NCBI GenBank assembly: GCA_020845805.1 | Contig: JADLFD010000545.1 | Span: 1-34,971, forward strand | Length of the DNA stretch: 34,971 nucleotides | Source: Verrucomicrobiales bacterium | GTDB lineage: Bacteria; Verrucomicrobiota; Verrucomicrobiia; Limisphaerales; CAIMTB01 | Direction: 5' to 3' | Shown here: piece after piece, positions 18,245 to 26,822 of the stretch | Layout of the letters: each line of letters starts with the position of its first letter | How positions within the stretch are numbered: the stretch's first letter is position 1 | The notes under the pieces: generated by a model | Seen by the model: only the letters and a program-made list of their open reading frames with translations | Databases searched by the model: none | What the model was told of the DNA's origin: nothing | Position numbers and translations under genes: made by a program

Positions 18245-19419
18245 GGCTGGGGCGGGGTGGGAGTGGCGCTGGCGGCCGTGGGGTCGGGGGGTGTTTTCGG
18301 TGCGAACCAGCGGCGGCGAAGACCGGCCAGCTGCTCGGGGATGCCGATGATGCCTTTGGGCATGAAGAGGGTGACGAAGATGAACAGCCCGCCGAGGACG
18401 TAGAGCCACTGTTCGGCGAAGGCGCGGGTGGCGTAGCTCTTGAGGGCATTGACGAAGATGGCGCCGAGGATGGGTCCGACGAGGCTGCCGCGTCCGCCGA
18501 CGGCGCACCAGACGACGGACTCGAGGGATTTGTCGGGGGACATCTCCGACGGGTTGATGATGCCCACCTGGGGCACGTAGAGCGCTCCGCCGAGACCGCA
18601 GATCACGGCGGAGAGCACGAAGACGAAGAGTTTGAAATGCGCGGTCTGGTAGCCGGAGAAGAGCACCCGGTTCTCGCTATCGCGCACGGCGCGCTGGATG
18701 AGGCCGAACTTGGTGGAGGTCAGCCAGCGGCAGAGCAGGTAGACGAGGAGGAGGAGCACCCCGGACGCCACGTAGAGCCAGCGTTTGGTGTCGGGCGAGT
18801 TGATGTCCGCGCCGAGGATGAATTTGAAATCGGTGAGCCCGTTGTTGCCGCCGAAGGTGAAGTCATTGCGGAAGAAGAGCAGCGTGGCGGCGTAGGTGAG
18901 GGCCTGGCTGAGGATGGAGAAATAGACACCCTTGATACGGGAGCGGAAGGCCAGCCAGCCGAAGATGAAGGCGACCACCGCGGGCACGATGATCACCGCG
19001 GCGACGGCAAAGCTGAAGTTGTGGAACGGGAGCCAGTGGGGGGGGAGTCCGCCTGTCTCGGGATAGCGCTTGGGAAATTCGAGGAAGACCATGAAATCGG
19101 GGATGTCGGCTTTGTACTGGCCGAGTTTCCCGATCTTGAGCATGAGATGCATGCCCAGGGCGTAGCCGCCGAGGGAGAAGAAGAGCGCCTGCCCGAGGCT
19201 CAGGAGGCCGGTGTAGCCCCAGAGCAGATTCACGCCCACGGCGAGGATGGCGTAGCAGAGGTATTTCCCGTAGAGCGTGATGGCGAAGTTGCTGACGTGC
19301 AGCGGGTGCTCGACGGGCAGGAACGCGTTGAGACAGGGGACGACGACCAGAGCGATCAACGCCGTGGCGAACAGGACTCCCAGCTCGCGCCGGGAGAAGA
19401 GGGTGGGGGAGTGGGTCAT
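18241..19419 (-). CDS. urtC: Urea ABC transporter permease UrtC
   Basis: This 392-residue inner-membrane permease is of the LivM type. Hydrophobic helices begin at about residue 13 ([22 protein letters not shown]) and include the family marks [51 protein letters not shown] and the C-terminal [17 protein letters not shown], where the cytoplasmic coupling helix usually lies. It forms the membrane pore with UrtB. ATG 19419 overlaps the urtB stop by 4 nt (ATGA), and its own stop overlaps the urtD start by 4 nt, so the urtB-C-D-E series is tightly coupled. Confidence 0.95.
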   Translation of the reverse strand: MTHSPTLFSRRELGVLFATALIALVVVPCLNAFLPVEHPLHVSNFAITLYGKYLCYAILAVGVNLLWGYTGLLSLGQALFFSLGGYALGMHLMLKIGKLGQYKADIPDFMVFLEFPKRYPETGGLPPHWLPFHNFSFAVAAVIIVPAVVAFIFGWLAFRSRIKGVYFSILSQALTYAATLLFFRNDFTFGGNNGLTDFKFILGADINSPDTKRWLYVASGVLLLLVYLLCRWLTSTKFGLIQRAVRDSENRVLFSGYQTAHFKLFVFVLSAVICGLGGALYVPQVGIINPSEMSPDKSLESVVWCAVGGRGSLVGPILGAIFVNALKSYATRAFAEQWLYVLGGLFIFVTLFMPKGIIGIPEQLAGLRRRWFAPKTPPDPTAASATPTPPQP

Positions 19420-21134
19420 CCTTCGAGGCTCCGGCTGCGGGTGACGAAGAGGCCGGCGGGGCGCCATTGGAGGAACAGGATGATCGCGGAGAGCACGACA
19501 ATCTTGCCCATCACGGCGCCGAGCCACGGCTGCAGGATCTGGTCGGTCACTCCCACGCCCAGGGCGGCGAGGATGGTGCCGATGAGGTTCCCGACGCCTC
19601 CCAGAACCACCACCATGAAGCAATCCACGATGTAGGTCTGGCCGAGGCTGGGGCCGACATTGCCGATTTGCGAGAGGCAGGCGCCGGCCATGCCGGCCAG
19701 GCCGGAACCGAAGGCGAAGGTGAGCATGTTCACGCGGCTCGTGCGCACGCCGAGGGCGGCGGCCATGTGGCGGTTCTGCATCACGGCGCGGATCTGGAGG
19801 CCGAGGGAGGTGCGGGTGAGCAGGGCGAAGGTGGCGAACACGATGAACAGGGCAAAGCCGATGACGAACAGCCGGTTGTAGGCGAGCAAGATGTCATTCA
19901 CCACGAAGCTGCCGCTGAGCCAGGAGGGGGAATTGACCTGCACATTGGCGGCGCCGAAGGCGTGCCGGAACATCTGCTGGAGCACCAGGCTGACGCCCCA
20001 GGTGGCGAGCAGGCTTTCGAGCGGACGCCGATACAGGAAGCGGATCACACCCCGCTCGAGGATGAGTCCCACCAACCCTGCGGTCACGAAGGCCGCGATC
20101 AGGGCCACGGGAAAGTAGAGTTCGAGTCCGGTGGATCCGGCGCCGAAGGCGGACTGGAAAAGGTTTTGGACGACGTACGCCGTGTAGGCTCCGACCATGA
20201 TCACCTCGCCGTGGGCCATGTTGATGACGCCCATGAGGCCGAAGGTGATGGCGAGTCCGAGTGCGGCCACGAGCAGGACGGCGGCGAGGCTGAGTCCGCG
20301 AAACGCCGTGCCGAACACTTCGCCCCACCAGATGTATTCTTCGAGGTTGCGGATGGCGACGCGCAGCGCCTCGGCGGTTTCGGGATCGAGATTCGCGGGC
20401 GAGGCGGCGCCTTCTTCGCCGCGGAGCTGTTTCAGGTAGGTGAGCGAAGGGATGGAGCGCATCGACTCCAGGTCGCGGATGGCCGCGATACGCACCTTGG
20501 GTTCGGTGCTGACCAACCGTGTGAGGGCAAGGGCTTCGGCGAGGGCGTGGATCACTTCCGGATCGGTCTCGGTCTTCTGGCGGGATTCGAAATGGGGGAT
20601 GTACTCCGCGTTCTGGCTTTGTCCCAGTTTGAGGATCGCGTCGCGTCGGGCGTGTGGGTTGGGATTGCCGAGGGCGAGGAGATCGAGGGTGGTCTTGATG
20701 GCGCGCCGCAGTTTGGAGGTGGCGTCGACGGGGGTCAGGGAGGCGGCTTCGAACGTGGCGGGCGTGCCGTTCGCTTCGGCGAGGAACTCACCGGTATCGA
20801 TGCGGATCCCGCGTGCGGCGGCACCGGCTTCGGCCTGGGGATCGAGGAGGAAAGGGGTCTTTTGATCACCGGATTCGTGGATATAGAGCGTTCCGCCGCG
20901 CCAGGCGGTCAGGGCCTGTTCGACGAGCGGATCCGCGACGCCGGTGAGTTGCGAGAGGAGCGCCGTCTGGCGGTCGAGATCCTCGGAGAGTGCGGCCTGG
21001 ACGAGCGCGGTGCGGTGGGCGGGGACCTCGGCGGCCGGTGCGGCCGTCGGGACGAGGAAGCCGGCGATTCCGGCCACGAGCGCGAGGAGTCGTCGCGTGA
21101 AGGCGAGGCGAGGCGGGAGGTGAGCCGTGGACAT
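19416..21134 (-). CDS. urtB: Urea ABC transporter permease UrtB with N-terminal periplasmic region
   Basis: The product has 572 residues. A signal-type hydrophobic segment (about 11-33, ending APAA) leads into a helical region of roughly 230 residues with HEAT-like features ([41 protein letters not shown]). This extension is typical of UrtB compared with LivH. The LivH-type permease core follows, with [52 protein letters not shown], and [21 protein letters not shown]. The start at 21134 is chosen because it gives the signal sequence; the longer frame adds unlike sequence over a GC-rich hairpin. It is separated from urtA by 172 nt and overlaps urtC by 4 nt. Confidence 0.94.
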   Translation of the reverse strand: MSTAHLPPRLAFTRRLLALVAGIAGFLVPTAAPAAEVPAHRTALVQAALSEDLDRQTALLSQLTGVADPLVEQALTAWRGGTLYIHESGDQKTPFLLDPQAEAGAAARGIRIDTGEFLAEANGTPATFEAASLTPVDATSKLRRAIKTTLDLLALGNPNPHARRDAILKLGQSQNAEYIPHFESRQKTETDPEVIHALAEALALTRLVSTEPKVRIAAIRDLESMRSIPSLTYLKQLRGEEGAASPANLDPETAEALRVAIRNLEEYIWWGEVFGTAFRGLSLAAVLLVAALGLAITFGLMGVINMAHGEVIMVGAYTAYVVQNLFQSAFGAGSTGLELYFPVALIAAFVTAGLVGLILERGVIRFLYRRPLESLLATWGVSLVLQQMFRHAFGAANVQVNSPSWLSGSFVVNDILLAYNRLFVIGFALFIVFATFALLTRTSLGLQIRAVMQNRHMAAALGVRTSRVNMLTFAFGSGLAGMAGACLSQIGNVGPSLGQTYIVDCFMVVVLGGVGNLIGTILAALGVGVTDQILQPWLGAVMGKIVVLSAIILFLQWRPAGLFVTRSRSLEG

Positions 21135-21158
21135 GGGGGAGGGATCTCGAGGAGCAGA

Positions 21159-21189
21159 GGGGGAGGCGGGATGACGGCCCGCCTCCCCC
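21159..21189 (-). promoter_or_regulatory. 12-bp GC-rich hairpin in the urtA-urtB spacer
   Basis: Bases 21159-21170 pair perfectly with 21178-21189 around a 7-nt loop. On the transcript it lies 118 nt after the urtA stop and 25 nt before the urtB ATG. There is no U tract after it, so it is more likely an mRNA-stabilising or partial-termination structure than a full intrinsic terminator. Such placement after a binding-protein gene is common in ABC importer operons and raises its level relative to the membrane parts (known pattern; applied here by inference). Confidence 0.55.
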
Positions 21190-21306
21190 GGGAGGCACCC
21201 GGTGGCCGGGACGAATCGGCGGCGACCGGGGTGAGACGAAGCGATTCGGGAGGAATCGTTTCGGGATGGGTGAACGGGAGTTCGATCAGGAGTGACGCGG
21301 GTCACT

Positions 21307-22545
21307 TCACTTGAGGAACTTCTCGCTGAACGGTTCGCCGGCCACGCCGGTGAAGCTCTTGATCACCTTGAACTGGCCGGTGGCCAGCGTTTCGCCGATG
21401 TAGACGTTGTTCACCAGGTGGTGATTGTCCTGCATGGTCACTTCGCCGGCGGGGCCCTTGAACTTCTGTCCGACGAGGGCGGTGCGCACCTTGTCGACCT
21501 CGAAGGAACCGGCCTTCTCCACCGCCTGCTTCCAGAGATGCACGCCCATGCGCGAGAGGTTCATCGGGCTGCAGGTCACGCGGCCCTTGGTGTCGATGCC
21601 GCTGACCTGGTAGTCGACGCCGGTCACCTTGGGGGCCTTGAGCCAGTCGTTGAATCCCTTCACGAACGAGGCGTTCTCCGGGGTCTTGAGCGACATGAAG
21701 TAGGTCCAGCAGCCGAGGTGGCCGACGAGATCCTTGGCGGGCAATCCGCGGAACTCATCCTCGGAGATGGAGAAGGAGACCACGGGGCAGTTCTCGGAGG
21801 TGAGCCCCGCGTTGGCGAACTCCTTGAAGAACGGGACGTTGGTGTCGCCGTTGAGCGTGCTGATCACCGTCGCGCCGCCGCCGGCCGAGAACTTTTTGAT
21901 CTCGGCGACGATGGTCTGGTAGTCGGTGTGGCCGAAGGGCGTGTAGATCTCGACGATGGCCGAGTCGGGGATGCCCTTGGACTTCAGGTACTGCTTGAGG
22001 ATCTTGTTGGTGGTGCGCGGATAGACGTAGTCCGAGCCCAGGAGATAGAACTTCTTCTTCCCTTCGCCGAGCATGTAGTCGACGGCGGGGATGGCCTGTT
22101 GGTTCACCGCTTCGGCGGTGTAGAAGATGTTCTTGGACAGCTCCTCGCCCTCGTACTGGACGGGGTAGAAGAGGAGGCCGTTGAGTTGCTCGAAGACGGG
22201 GAGCACGGACTTGCGGCTGACTGAGGTCCAGCAGCCGAACACGACCGAGACCTTGTCTTTCTCGAGCAGTTGGCGGGCTTTTTCGGCGAAGAGCGGCCAG
22301 TTGGAGGCCGGATCCACAATGACCGGTTCGATCATGTAGCTCTTGTCGCCGGCTTTCACGCCGCCGGATTTGTTGATCTCGTCGAAGGTGTAGAGGAGGA
22401 CATCCTTCAGCGAGGTTTCACTGATGGCCATGGTGCCACTCAGGGAATGCAGGACGCCCACCTTGACGGTGTCGGCGGCGCGCGCCTGGACCAAGGCGCC
22501 CAGCAGGGCGAGGCCGAGGAGGAGTTTGGACGATAGGGTTTTCAT
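21307..22545 (-). CDS. urtA: Urea-binding periplasmic protein UrtA
   Basis: The 412-residue product has a signal peptide ([23 protein letters not shown], cleavage before ADTVKVG). The mature part is a type I substrate-binding protein of the urea/short-chain amide group: [100 protein letters not shown] and [12 protein letters not shown] are all typical of UrtA. It binds urea in the periplasm and hands it to UrtB-UrtC. It lies 102 nt after the porin gene and 172 nt before urtB; the spacing suggests its level is set separately from that of the permeases. Confidence 0.96.
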   Translation of the reverse strand: MKTLSSKLLLGLALLGALVQARAADTVKVGVLHSLSGTMAISETSLKDVLLYTFDEINKSGGVKAGDKSYMIEPVIVDPASNWPLFAEKARQLLEKDKVSVVFGCWTSVSRKSVLPVFEQLNGLLFYPVQYEGEELSKNIFYTAEAVNQQAIPAVDYMLGEGKKKFYLLGSDYVYPRTTNKILKQYLKSKGIPDSAIVEIYTPFGHTDYQTIVAEIKKFSAGGGATVISTLNGDTNVPFFKEFANAGLTSENCPVVSFSISEDEFRGLPAKDLVGHLGCWTYFMSLKTPENASFVKGFNDWLKAPKVTGVDYQVSGIDTKGRVTCSPMNLSRMGVHLWKQAVEKAGSFEVDKVRTALVGQKFKGPAGEVTMQDNHHLVNNVYIGETLATGQFKVIKSFTGVAGEPFSEKFLK

Positions 22546-22604
22546 GCGAGATGAGGCAGAGGAGACAGGAACCCGTGGGAACGGGCGGGGTTGAGGAGTG
22601 AGTG

Positions 22605-22632
22605 GGTTAGGCTGGTTAGGCTGGTTGGTTGG
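22605..22632 (+). repeat. Nonamer tandem repeat ggttaggct in the porin-urtA spacer
   Basis: Two perfect units (22605-22613, 22614-22622) are followed by ggttggttgg. The array lies in the 102-nt spacer, just after the porin stop on the transcript. A weak 5-bp stem-loop is at 22572-22585. No T-rich terminator is visible, so read-through from the porin into urtA is plausible. Confidence 0.6.
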
Positions 22633-22647
22633 TGGGGAGAACGACGT

Positions 22648-23925
22648 TCAGAAGCTGTAGGTCACGCCGGCACCGATCGTGAATCGGCCTTCCTCGCCAT
22701 CGAAACCGCCGTCGTACGTGGTGTGGTCGTAGCGGAGTTCGGGCTGGATGCGGATGGAGGCGGTGGGCTTGACCGTGAAGGTCAGCGTCACGCTGGCCAT
22801 GGAGCCGTCGGCCTCGGTGGAGACAATGGCGCTGCCGGGACGGCCGGGGAGCGTGATGCCCTTGAGACCGCCGCCGTCCGGGTCGTCGAGGTACTCGGCG
22901 CGCAGGGCGGCGGAGAACTTCGAGGTGAAGTCGTACCAGATCCAGCCGCCGACGGACCAGAGGTCGGAGGAAGAGCCGGTGGGAGGTTCGAAATTGAAGT
23001 AGTCGAACTCGAGGCCGAGGTTCAGCGCCTCGCCGATCTTGGTCCCGGCCAGGACGGAGCCGCCGGCGAGATCGAGGGTGGGCGATTCCTCGCCGAAGAA
23101 GCCGAGGAGATTCACCCAGGTGTTGGCGCTGGGCGTGAGGCCGATGCTGCCGAGAAAGGTCTTGCCGTCATTGCCATCCACGGCGCCGGCATAGAGGCCG
23201 TTCTGGATGCGGGCCTTGACGTTGAGCCAGTCGGTGAACTGGTAGTCGCCCTGGACTCCCGCGGACGGACCGTTGCCGGTGAAGAACCACTGGTAACCTT
23301 GGGAGAAGTTCGGGTTGGCGGCGCCGCCATCGCCCGACTCGAAATTGAGCAGCGAGATCAACTGACCCGCCTTCACGATGAGGCCCTCACCGATGGGGAC
23401 GTTGAGGTCGATGTAGGCTTCGCGCAGGGCTTCGAAGCCCTGACGCTCGCCGCCGGTGTTGAGCACGGGGGCGTCCTCACCCCAGATCATGGACACGCGG
23501 AACCCGGTGTCCCAGGCCTCGCCGCTGCGTTCCGCGGGTTTGCTGGCCAGCGTGAGCTTGAACTTGTTCAGCGAGAACGAGTCGTGAACCGTGTTCCAGA
23601 GATAGCCGTCGGAGGCTTTGTCGGCCGGATCATCCGTGTTGTAGAAGTAGGAGGCTTGGACGAACCCGGAGAGGCTGATCTCCGACATGGCGGAGACGAG
23701 CTTGGTGTTGGCCTCGCCGCTGGGGAGAAGGCCTTCCTTCTGGGCGACGGCTTCCAAGGCGTCGAGGCGGGTTTTCAGTTCGGCGTTTTCCTTTTCCAGC
23801 TTCTGGACGCGTGCGCCTTCCTGCGCTGAGCCAAGGGTGGGCTGGAGGCAAAGCACGCCGGCGGTGGTCGCCAGCAAGCCTCGCCGGAGTCGGGCTGAGT
23901 TGGAGCTCTTGGGATGGAGTTTCAT
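22648..23925 (-). CDS. Outer-membrane beta-barrel porin (OmpL/BBP2-like), first gene of the urea block
   Basis: The 425-residue product has a signal peptide (about 1-34, ending LGSAQ). A short coiled coil with heptad pattern follows (ARVQKLEKENAELKTRLDALE), similar to the trimerising segment of some PVC and cyanobacterial porins. The rest is rich in alternating amphipathic beta strands (SLSGFVQASYFYN, FKLTLASKP, GFRVSMIWG, AYIDLNVPIGEGLIVKAGQ) and ends in Phe (GRFTIGAGVTYSF), as expected for barrel insertion. It resembles the putative beta-barrel porin-2 family. The position just upstream of urtA suggests a urea or amide channel; Methylophilus methylotrophus offers a precedent in FmdC, a porin encoded with an amide/urea ABC transporter. 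Start 23925 is the ATG that gives the signal peptide. Confidence 0.85.
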   Translation of the reverse strand: MKLHPKSSNSARLRRGLLATTAGVLCLQPTLGSAQEGARVQKLEKENAELKTRLDALEAVAQKEGLLPSGEANTKLVSAMSEISLSGFVQASYFYNTDDPADKASDGYLWNTVHDSFSLNKFKLTLASKPAERSGEAWDTGFRVSMIWGEDAPVLNTGGERQGFEALREAYIDLNVPIGEGLIVKAGQLISLLNFESGDGGAANPNFSQGYQWFFTGNGPSAGVQGDYQFTDWLNVKARIQNGLYAGAVDGNDGKTFLGSIGLTPSANTWVNLLGFFGEESPTLDLAGGSVLAGTKIGEALNLGLEFDYFNFEPPTGSSSDLWSVGGWIWYDFTSKFSAALRAEYLDDPDGGGLKGITLPGRPGSAIVSTEADGSMASVTLTFTVKPTASIRIQPELRYDHTTYDGGFDGEEGRFTIGAGVTYSF

Positions 23926-24059
23926 TGGGTAGCGATGTGGGCGGGCTTCGGGACGTCGTTGATTCCATCCCACCCGGTCGACGGAGGCAGACCCGCCGCA
24001 TCCGCGAACCGAGAGAGGGAGATTCAACGCGGCCCCTGATCGACCGCGGCGCAACCCGA

Positions 24060-24075
24060 TGCACGGGGCATGCCA
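24060..24075 (-). promoter_or_regulatory. Candidate sigma-54 (-24/-12) promoter of the porin-urt-ure block
   Basis: Read on the minus strand the sequence is TGGCATGCCCCGTGCA. It matches TGGCACG-N4-TTGCW at 10 of 12 defined positions, with the invariant GG (24074-24073) and GC (24062-24061) exactly 10 nt apart. A start site near 24050 would give a leader of about 125 nt before the porin ATG. Sigma-54 control is common for nitrogen-scavenging genes. No NtrC-type enhancer with the TGCAC-N7-GTGCA spacing was found upstream, so the activator is open. Confidence 0.55.
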
Positions 24076-24101
24076 TGCATGAACAATCCCGGTGATGCGC
24101 T

Positions 24102-24118
24102 CATGCATTGCGTGCATG
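24102..24118. promoter_or_regulatory. Inverted repeat CATGCA-N5-TGCATG upstream of the candidate promoter
   Basis: The arms are 24102-24107 and 24113-24118. A second CATGCATG palindrome lies at 24074-24081 and overlaps the -24 element. The centres are about 32 bp apart, near three helical turns, which would suit two bound dimers on one face of DNA. The regulator is unknown. Confidence 0.4.
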
Positions 24119-24490
24119 GGATCGATGAGAGGTCGCGATGATCATTCGTATCTGTAATGGAACCGAGGGATCGCCATGGGGTGAACTTCGTCGGACCCCC
24201 CGTGCGGGAGTCGGCGGGGATGGGACGTCCGAACCCTGTGGGGCCTGGGTGCGGACGGTTTTCCTGCAGGCTGGTGACGATCCGTGATCAGTCTGGCTGA
24301 TTCAGCGCAGCTGATATTCGGGGCATGTGGGCGGGCTACCCTCGCTGCTCTGACCCACGGCTCGAGCGCGCGTGGGCGCAGGGGCCTCCGGGCAGCGCAG
24401 CGACGAGGAAGGCGGACCTGGCGGGCGGGCTGCGCTCCTGGGAGGGGGCGCGGGGGGGGGGAGATGGCGGTCGCGGGGCCGCCGGGGGTT

Positions 24491-25048
24491 TCAGGAGAGC
24501 GAGGCGGCGATTTGAGCGACGCGTGCGACGAGGGTTTCCACCTCGATCAGGCGGCCGATGCCTTCATAGCCGCAGGAGAGGAGCCCTTCGGCGGGGCCGA
24601 GGAACTCGGCCTGCCGGGATTTGAGGGTGGCGACGTTCTGTTGCGTGGCGGGGTGCTGCCACATTTTGCCGTTCATCGCCGGGGCGATGACCAGGCGCGC
24701 CTGGGGGTTGAGCGCGAGGGCGAGGCAGGTGAGGGCGTCGTCGGCGAGGCCCAGCGCGAGTTTGGCGATGCAGTTGGCCGTGGCGGGGGCGATGACGAGG
24801 AGATGCGCGGCATCGGCGAGCGCGATGTGCAGGGGCTGCCAGCCTTCGGCTTCGTCGTAGAGGCCAGTGACGACTGGGCGGCGGGAAAGCGTTTGGAACG
24901 GGACGGGAGTGACGAAACGCTGGGCTTCGGCGGTGAGCACCACATGGACCTCGTGACCCAGGCGGGTGAGCTGGCTCGTGATATCGATGGCCTTGTGGGC
25001 GGCGATGGAGCCGGTGACGCCGAGGACGATGCGGATGGGGGCGCTCAT
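24491..25048 (-). CDS. coaC: Phosphopantothenoylcysteine decarboxylase flavoprotein (CoaC-like, stand-alone)
   Basis: The 185-residue HFCD-family flavoprotein matches the N-terminal half of CoaBC. It converts 4'-phosphopantothenoylcysteine to 4'-phosphopantetheine in coenzyme A synthesis, using FMN. Visible marks are LGVTGSIAAHKAIDI, LHIALADAAHLLVIAPATANCIAKLALGLADD (with the active-site His and the PASANT-like PATANC), APAMNGKMW (substrate-binding PxMNxxMW) and GLLSCGYEGIGRL (the Cys-containing clamp). The synthetase half (CoaB) is missing: the protein stops directly after the flavoprotein domain. The start at 25048 overlaps the gmk stop by 4 nt (ATGA). A related flavoprotein such as a UbiX-type or epidermin-type enzyme is less likely. 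Confidence 0.88.
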   Translation of the reverse strand: MSAPIRIVLGVTGSIAAHKAIDITSQLTRLGHEVHVVLTAEAQRFVTPVPFQTLSRRPVVTGLYDEAEGWQPLHIALADAAHLLVIAPATANCIAKLALGLADDALTCLALALNPQARLVIAPAMNGKMWQHPATQQNVATLKSRQAEFLGPAEGLLSCGYEGIGRLIEVETLVARVAQIAASLS

Positions 25049-25758
25049 GACGCGTGATCGTGGGCCGCGTGGGTGGGGGCGGGGGCGGGGTGGAGTGCGG
25101 GTTCGAAGGCGTGACCGTCGAGGCGCAGGGTGCGCGTGCGCACGGTTTTGAGGCGTTCCACGGCGAGGATGCGCTGCATGGCGTCGAAATCCTCCTGCTC
25201 GGTCCCGCTGACGATCAGGTAGTCGCACTGGCGCCAGGTCTCCATTTCCGCGCGGGCGGCGGCGAGGCGGGTGGCGACGACCTCGGGGGCGTCTTCGCCA
25301 CGGCCGCGCAGGCGGCGTTCCAGTTCCGCGTAGGACGGGGGCATGATGAAGGCGGTGACGAGGGACTGGGCGAGAGCCGGGTCCCGACCCGCCATGGCGC
25401 GAATGGCGGCGGCACCCTGGACGTCGACGCTCAGGAGCACGTCATTTCCAGCGGCGAGGCGGCTCAGGACTTCGGATTTCAGGGTCCCGTAGCGGTTCGC
25501 GTAGACCTGGGCGTGTTCGAGGAACTGGCCGGCGGCGACGCGCGCTTCAAAGATTTCCGAGCTCAGGAAGTGGTAATCCACTCCATCGCGTTCATTGCCG
25601 CGGGGGGGGCGGGTGGTGCAGGTGATGGCGCGGACGAGGCCGGGGGTGCGTTCGAGGAGGTTGCGGCTGACGGTGGTTTTTCCGGCGCCGGAAGGGGCGG
25701 TGATGAGGAAGAGGACCGGCGCGATCAGCCGGCTTAGGCCGGGGCGGGCGGGGGGCAT
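25045..25758 (-). CDS. gmk: Guanylate kinase
   Basis: This cytoplasmic kinase of 237 residues converts GMP to GDP with ATP. It shows the P-loop APSGAGKT (21-28) and the GMP-binding block ITCTTRPPRGNERDGVDYHFLS. YANRYGTLKSEV and LLSVDVQGAAAIR follow, and TRLAAARAEMETWRQCDYLIVSG forms the C-terminal core. A tail of about 25 residues, rich in His, Ala and Pro, extends beyond the usual length of about 205. I take ATG 25758 as start; GTG 25767 is a possible alternative, and neither has a good Shine-Dalgarno. It is 16 nt after yicC and overlaps coaC by 4 nt. The yicC-gmk-coaBC order is widespread, usually with rpoZ in between; rpoZ is absent here. Confidence 0.95.
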   Translation of the reverse strand: MPPARPGLSRLIAPVLFLITAPSGAGKTTVSRNLLERTPGLVRAITCTTRPPRGNERDGVDYHFLSSEIFEARVAAGQFLEHAQVYANRYGTLKSEVLSRLAAGNDVLLSVDVQGAAAIRAMAGRDPALAQSLVTAFIMPPSYAELERRLRGRGEDAPEVVATRLAAARAEMETWRQCDYLIVSGTEQEDFDAMQRILAVERLKTVRTRTLRLDGHAFEPALHPAPAPTHAAHDHAS

Positions 25759-25774
25759 GGCATTCACGGGGCGG

Positions 25775-26656
25775 TCACTCGATGTTTTGGGCCTGCTCAC
25801 GGATCCGCTCCAGCTCCGCCTTGAGTTGGACCACTTCGCGGGCGATGGCGGCGTCGTTGGCTTTGGAGCCGATGGTGTTGACCTCGCGATTCATCTCCTG
25901 GGCCAGGAAGTCCAGGGTGCGCCCGACCGGTTCCGCCTGGGCGAGGCACTGGGTGAACTGGTGGAAGTGGCTCTCCAGGCGAGTGAGCTCCTCGGTGATG
26001 TCGGAACGATCGGCGAACAGGGCGACCTCCTTGAGCAGACGTTCGCGGTCGTCTTCGGTGAGCGTGATGCCGGCGGCGGCGATGCGCTCATGCAGCTGCT
26101 GGCGGTAGTATTGGACGACGTCAGGTGCGCGTTCGCGCACGGCGGCGGCGGCGCGGCGCATGAGGTCGAGGCGCTCAGAGAGGTCCTTGGCGAGGTGGAC
26201 GCCCTCCTGCTGGCGCATGGCGACCAGCTGGGTGAGCGCGGTGGCGAGGGCGGTGGCGACCGACGGCCAGAGCGCTTCGGAATCCTCCACGGGCGAATCC
26301 GCCTCCAGCACGCCCGGCGCGCGCAGGATGGTATCCAACGTGGGCTTCCCTTCGAGACCGAGTTCGGAGGCCAGCGCGGTGAATTCAGCGGCGTAGGCCG
26401 CCGCCAGGATCCGGTTCACACGGGTTTGGGCCGAGGCCCGTTCCGGGCCTGACACCAAGGACACCCGGACGCTAACGCGGCCGCGCGAGATCTGTTTTTG
26501 GATCTCATCGCGCATGCGTGCCTCCAGGACGTCCAGGTCGCGGGGCAGGTTGATGGAGACCTCGGCCTGTTTCCGGTTGACCGAGCTGATCTCGATCGTG
26601 ATCCGGCACCCTTCGTGCAGACTTTCACCGCACCCATATCCGGTCATGGACCTCAT
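25775..26656 (-). CDS. yicC: YicC family endoribonuclease-like protein
   Basis: The product has 293 residues. The N-terminal MRSMTGYGCGES and the block EISSVNRKQAEVSINLPRDLDVLEARMRDEIQKQISRGRV are characteristic of YicC. The C-terminal DUF1732-like region reads GRTLDFLAQEMNREVNTIGSKAND and is close to the family consensus. E. coli YicC was reported as a ribonuclease acting on small RNAs; the catalytic details here are inferred from family. The start at 26656 is fixed by the family N-terminus, with longer in-frame starts rejected as unlike protein. Divergent from the TPR-VCBS lipoprotein gene, with 166 nt between. Confidence 0.95.
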   Translation of the reverse strand: MRSMTGYGCGESLHEGCRITIEISSVNRKQAEVSINLPRDLDVLEARMRDEIQKQISRGRVSVRVSLVSGPERASAQTRVNRILAAAYAAEFTALASELGLEGKPTLDTILRAPGVLEADSPVEDSEALWPSVATALATALTQLVAMRQQEGVHLAKDLSERLDLMRRAAAAVRERAPDVVQYYRQQLHERIAAAGITLTEDDRERLLKEVALFADRSDITEELTRLESHFHQFTQCLAQAEPVGRTLDFLAQEMNREVNTIGSKANDAAIAREVVQLKAELERIREQAQNIE

Positions 26657-26822
26657 GTATCGCCGGGGGAATAGCGTGTCGAACTGGTCGAAGCCACCCC
26701 TTTCTGCGGGCAATCGGGGTCGATTCCCGGGCGGCGGGCGAGGATTCGCCCTCCCTCGGGGCTCCGGTCGCGGGGTTTCTGCCGATCTTGCGCGCGCAGG
26801 CGGCTTCCGTAGTTTCGTCGGC
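26657..26822. promoter_or_regulatory. Divergent intergenic region between yicC and the TPR-VCBS gene
   Basis: It holds the promoters of both genes. The only structure seen is a 6-bp stem-loop, GGGCGA (26736-26741) with TCGCCC (26746-26751). No clear -35/-10 elements were recognised. Confidence 0.35.

Larger units (their letters stand above)
23926..24490. other. Long intergenic region upstream of the urea block
   Basis: These 565 nt lie between the coaC stop and the porin start, both on the minus strand, and no supported gene is seen. Near the porin are the sigma-54-like element (24060-24075) and inverted repeats rich in CATGCA. Further up are the 11-nt palindrome gctgattcagc (24296-24306), a stem of cccacg (24354-24359) with cgtggg (24371-24376), and a run of ten G (24452-24461). 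A weak 5-bp GC stem (24466-24470 with 24479-24483) lies just after coaC and might contribute to termination. Confidence 0.6.

Noticed and set aside
21159-21189. Intrinsic terminator after urtA
   Set aside because: The stem is strong, but no U tract follows on the transcript and urtB starts 25 nt downstream, so complete termination is unlikely.
19467-21314. A 615-codon plus-strand frame opposite urtB
   Set aside because: It has biased Gly/Glu/Asp/His composition and no domain, while urtB on the other strand is complete and conserved.
24102-24118. NtrC enhancer site
   Set aside because: Arms TGCA are 5 nt apart instead of the 9 in the usual TGCACC-type site, and it lies too close to the -24 element for a typical enhancer; kept only as an unassigned inverted repeat.
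24452-24461. Run of ten G as a phase-variation tract
   Set aside because: It lies outside any reading frame and is far from the porin start; no gene would be switched by slippage here.
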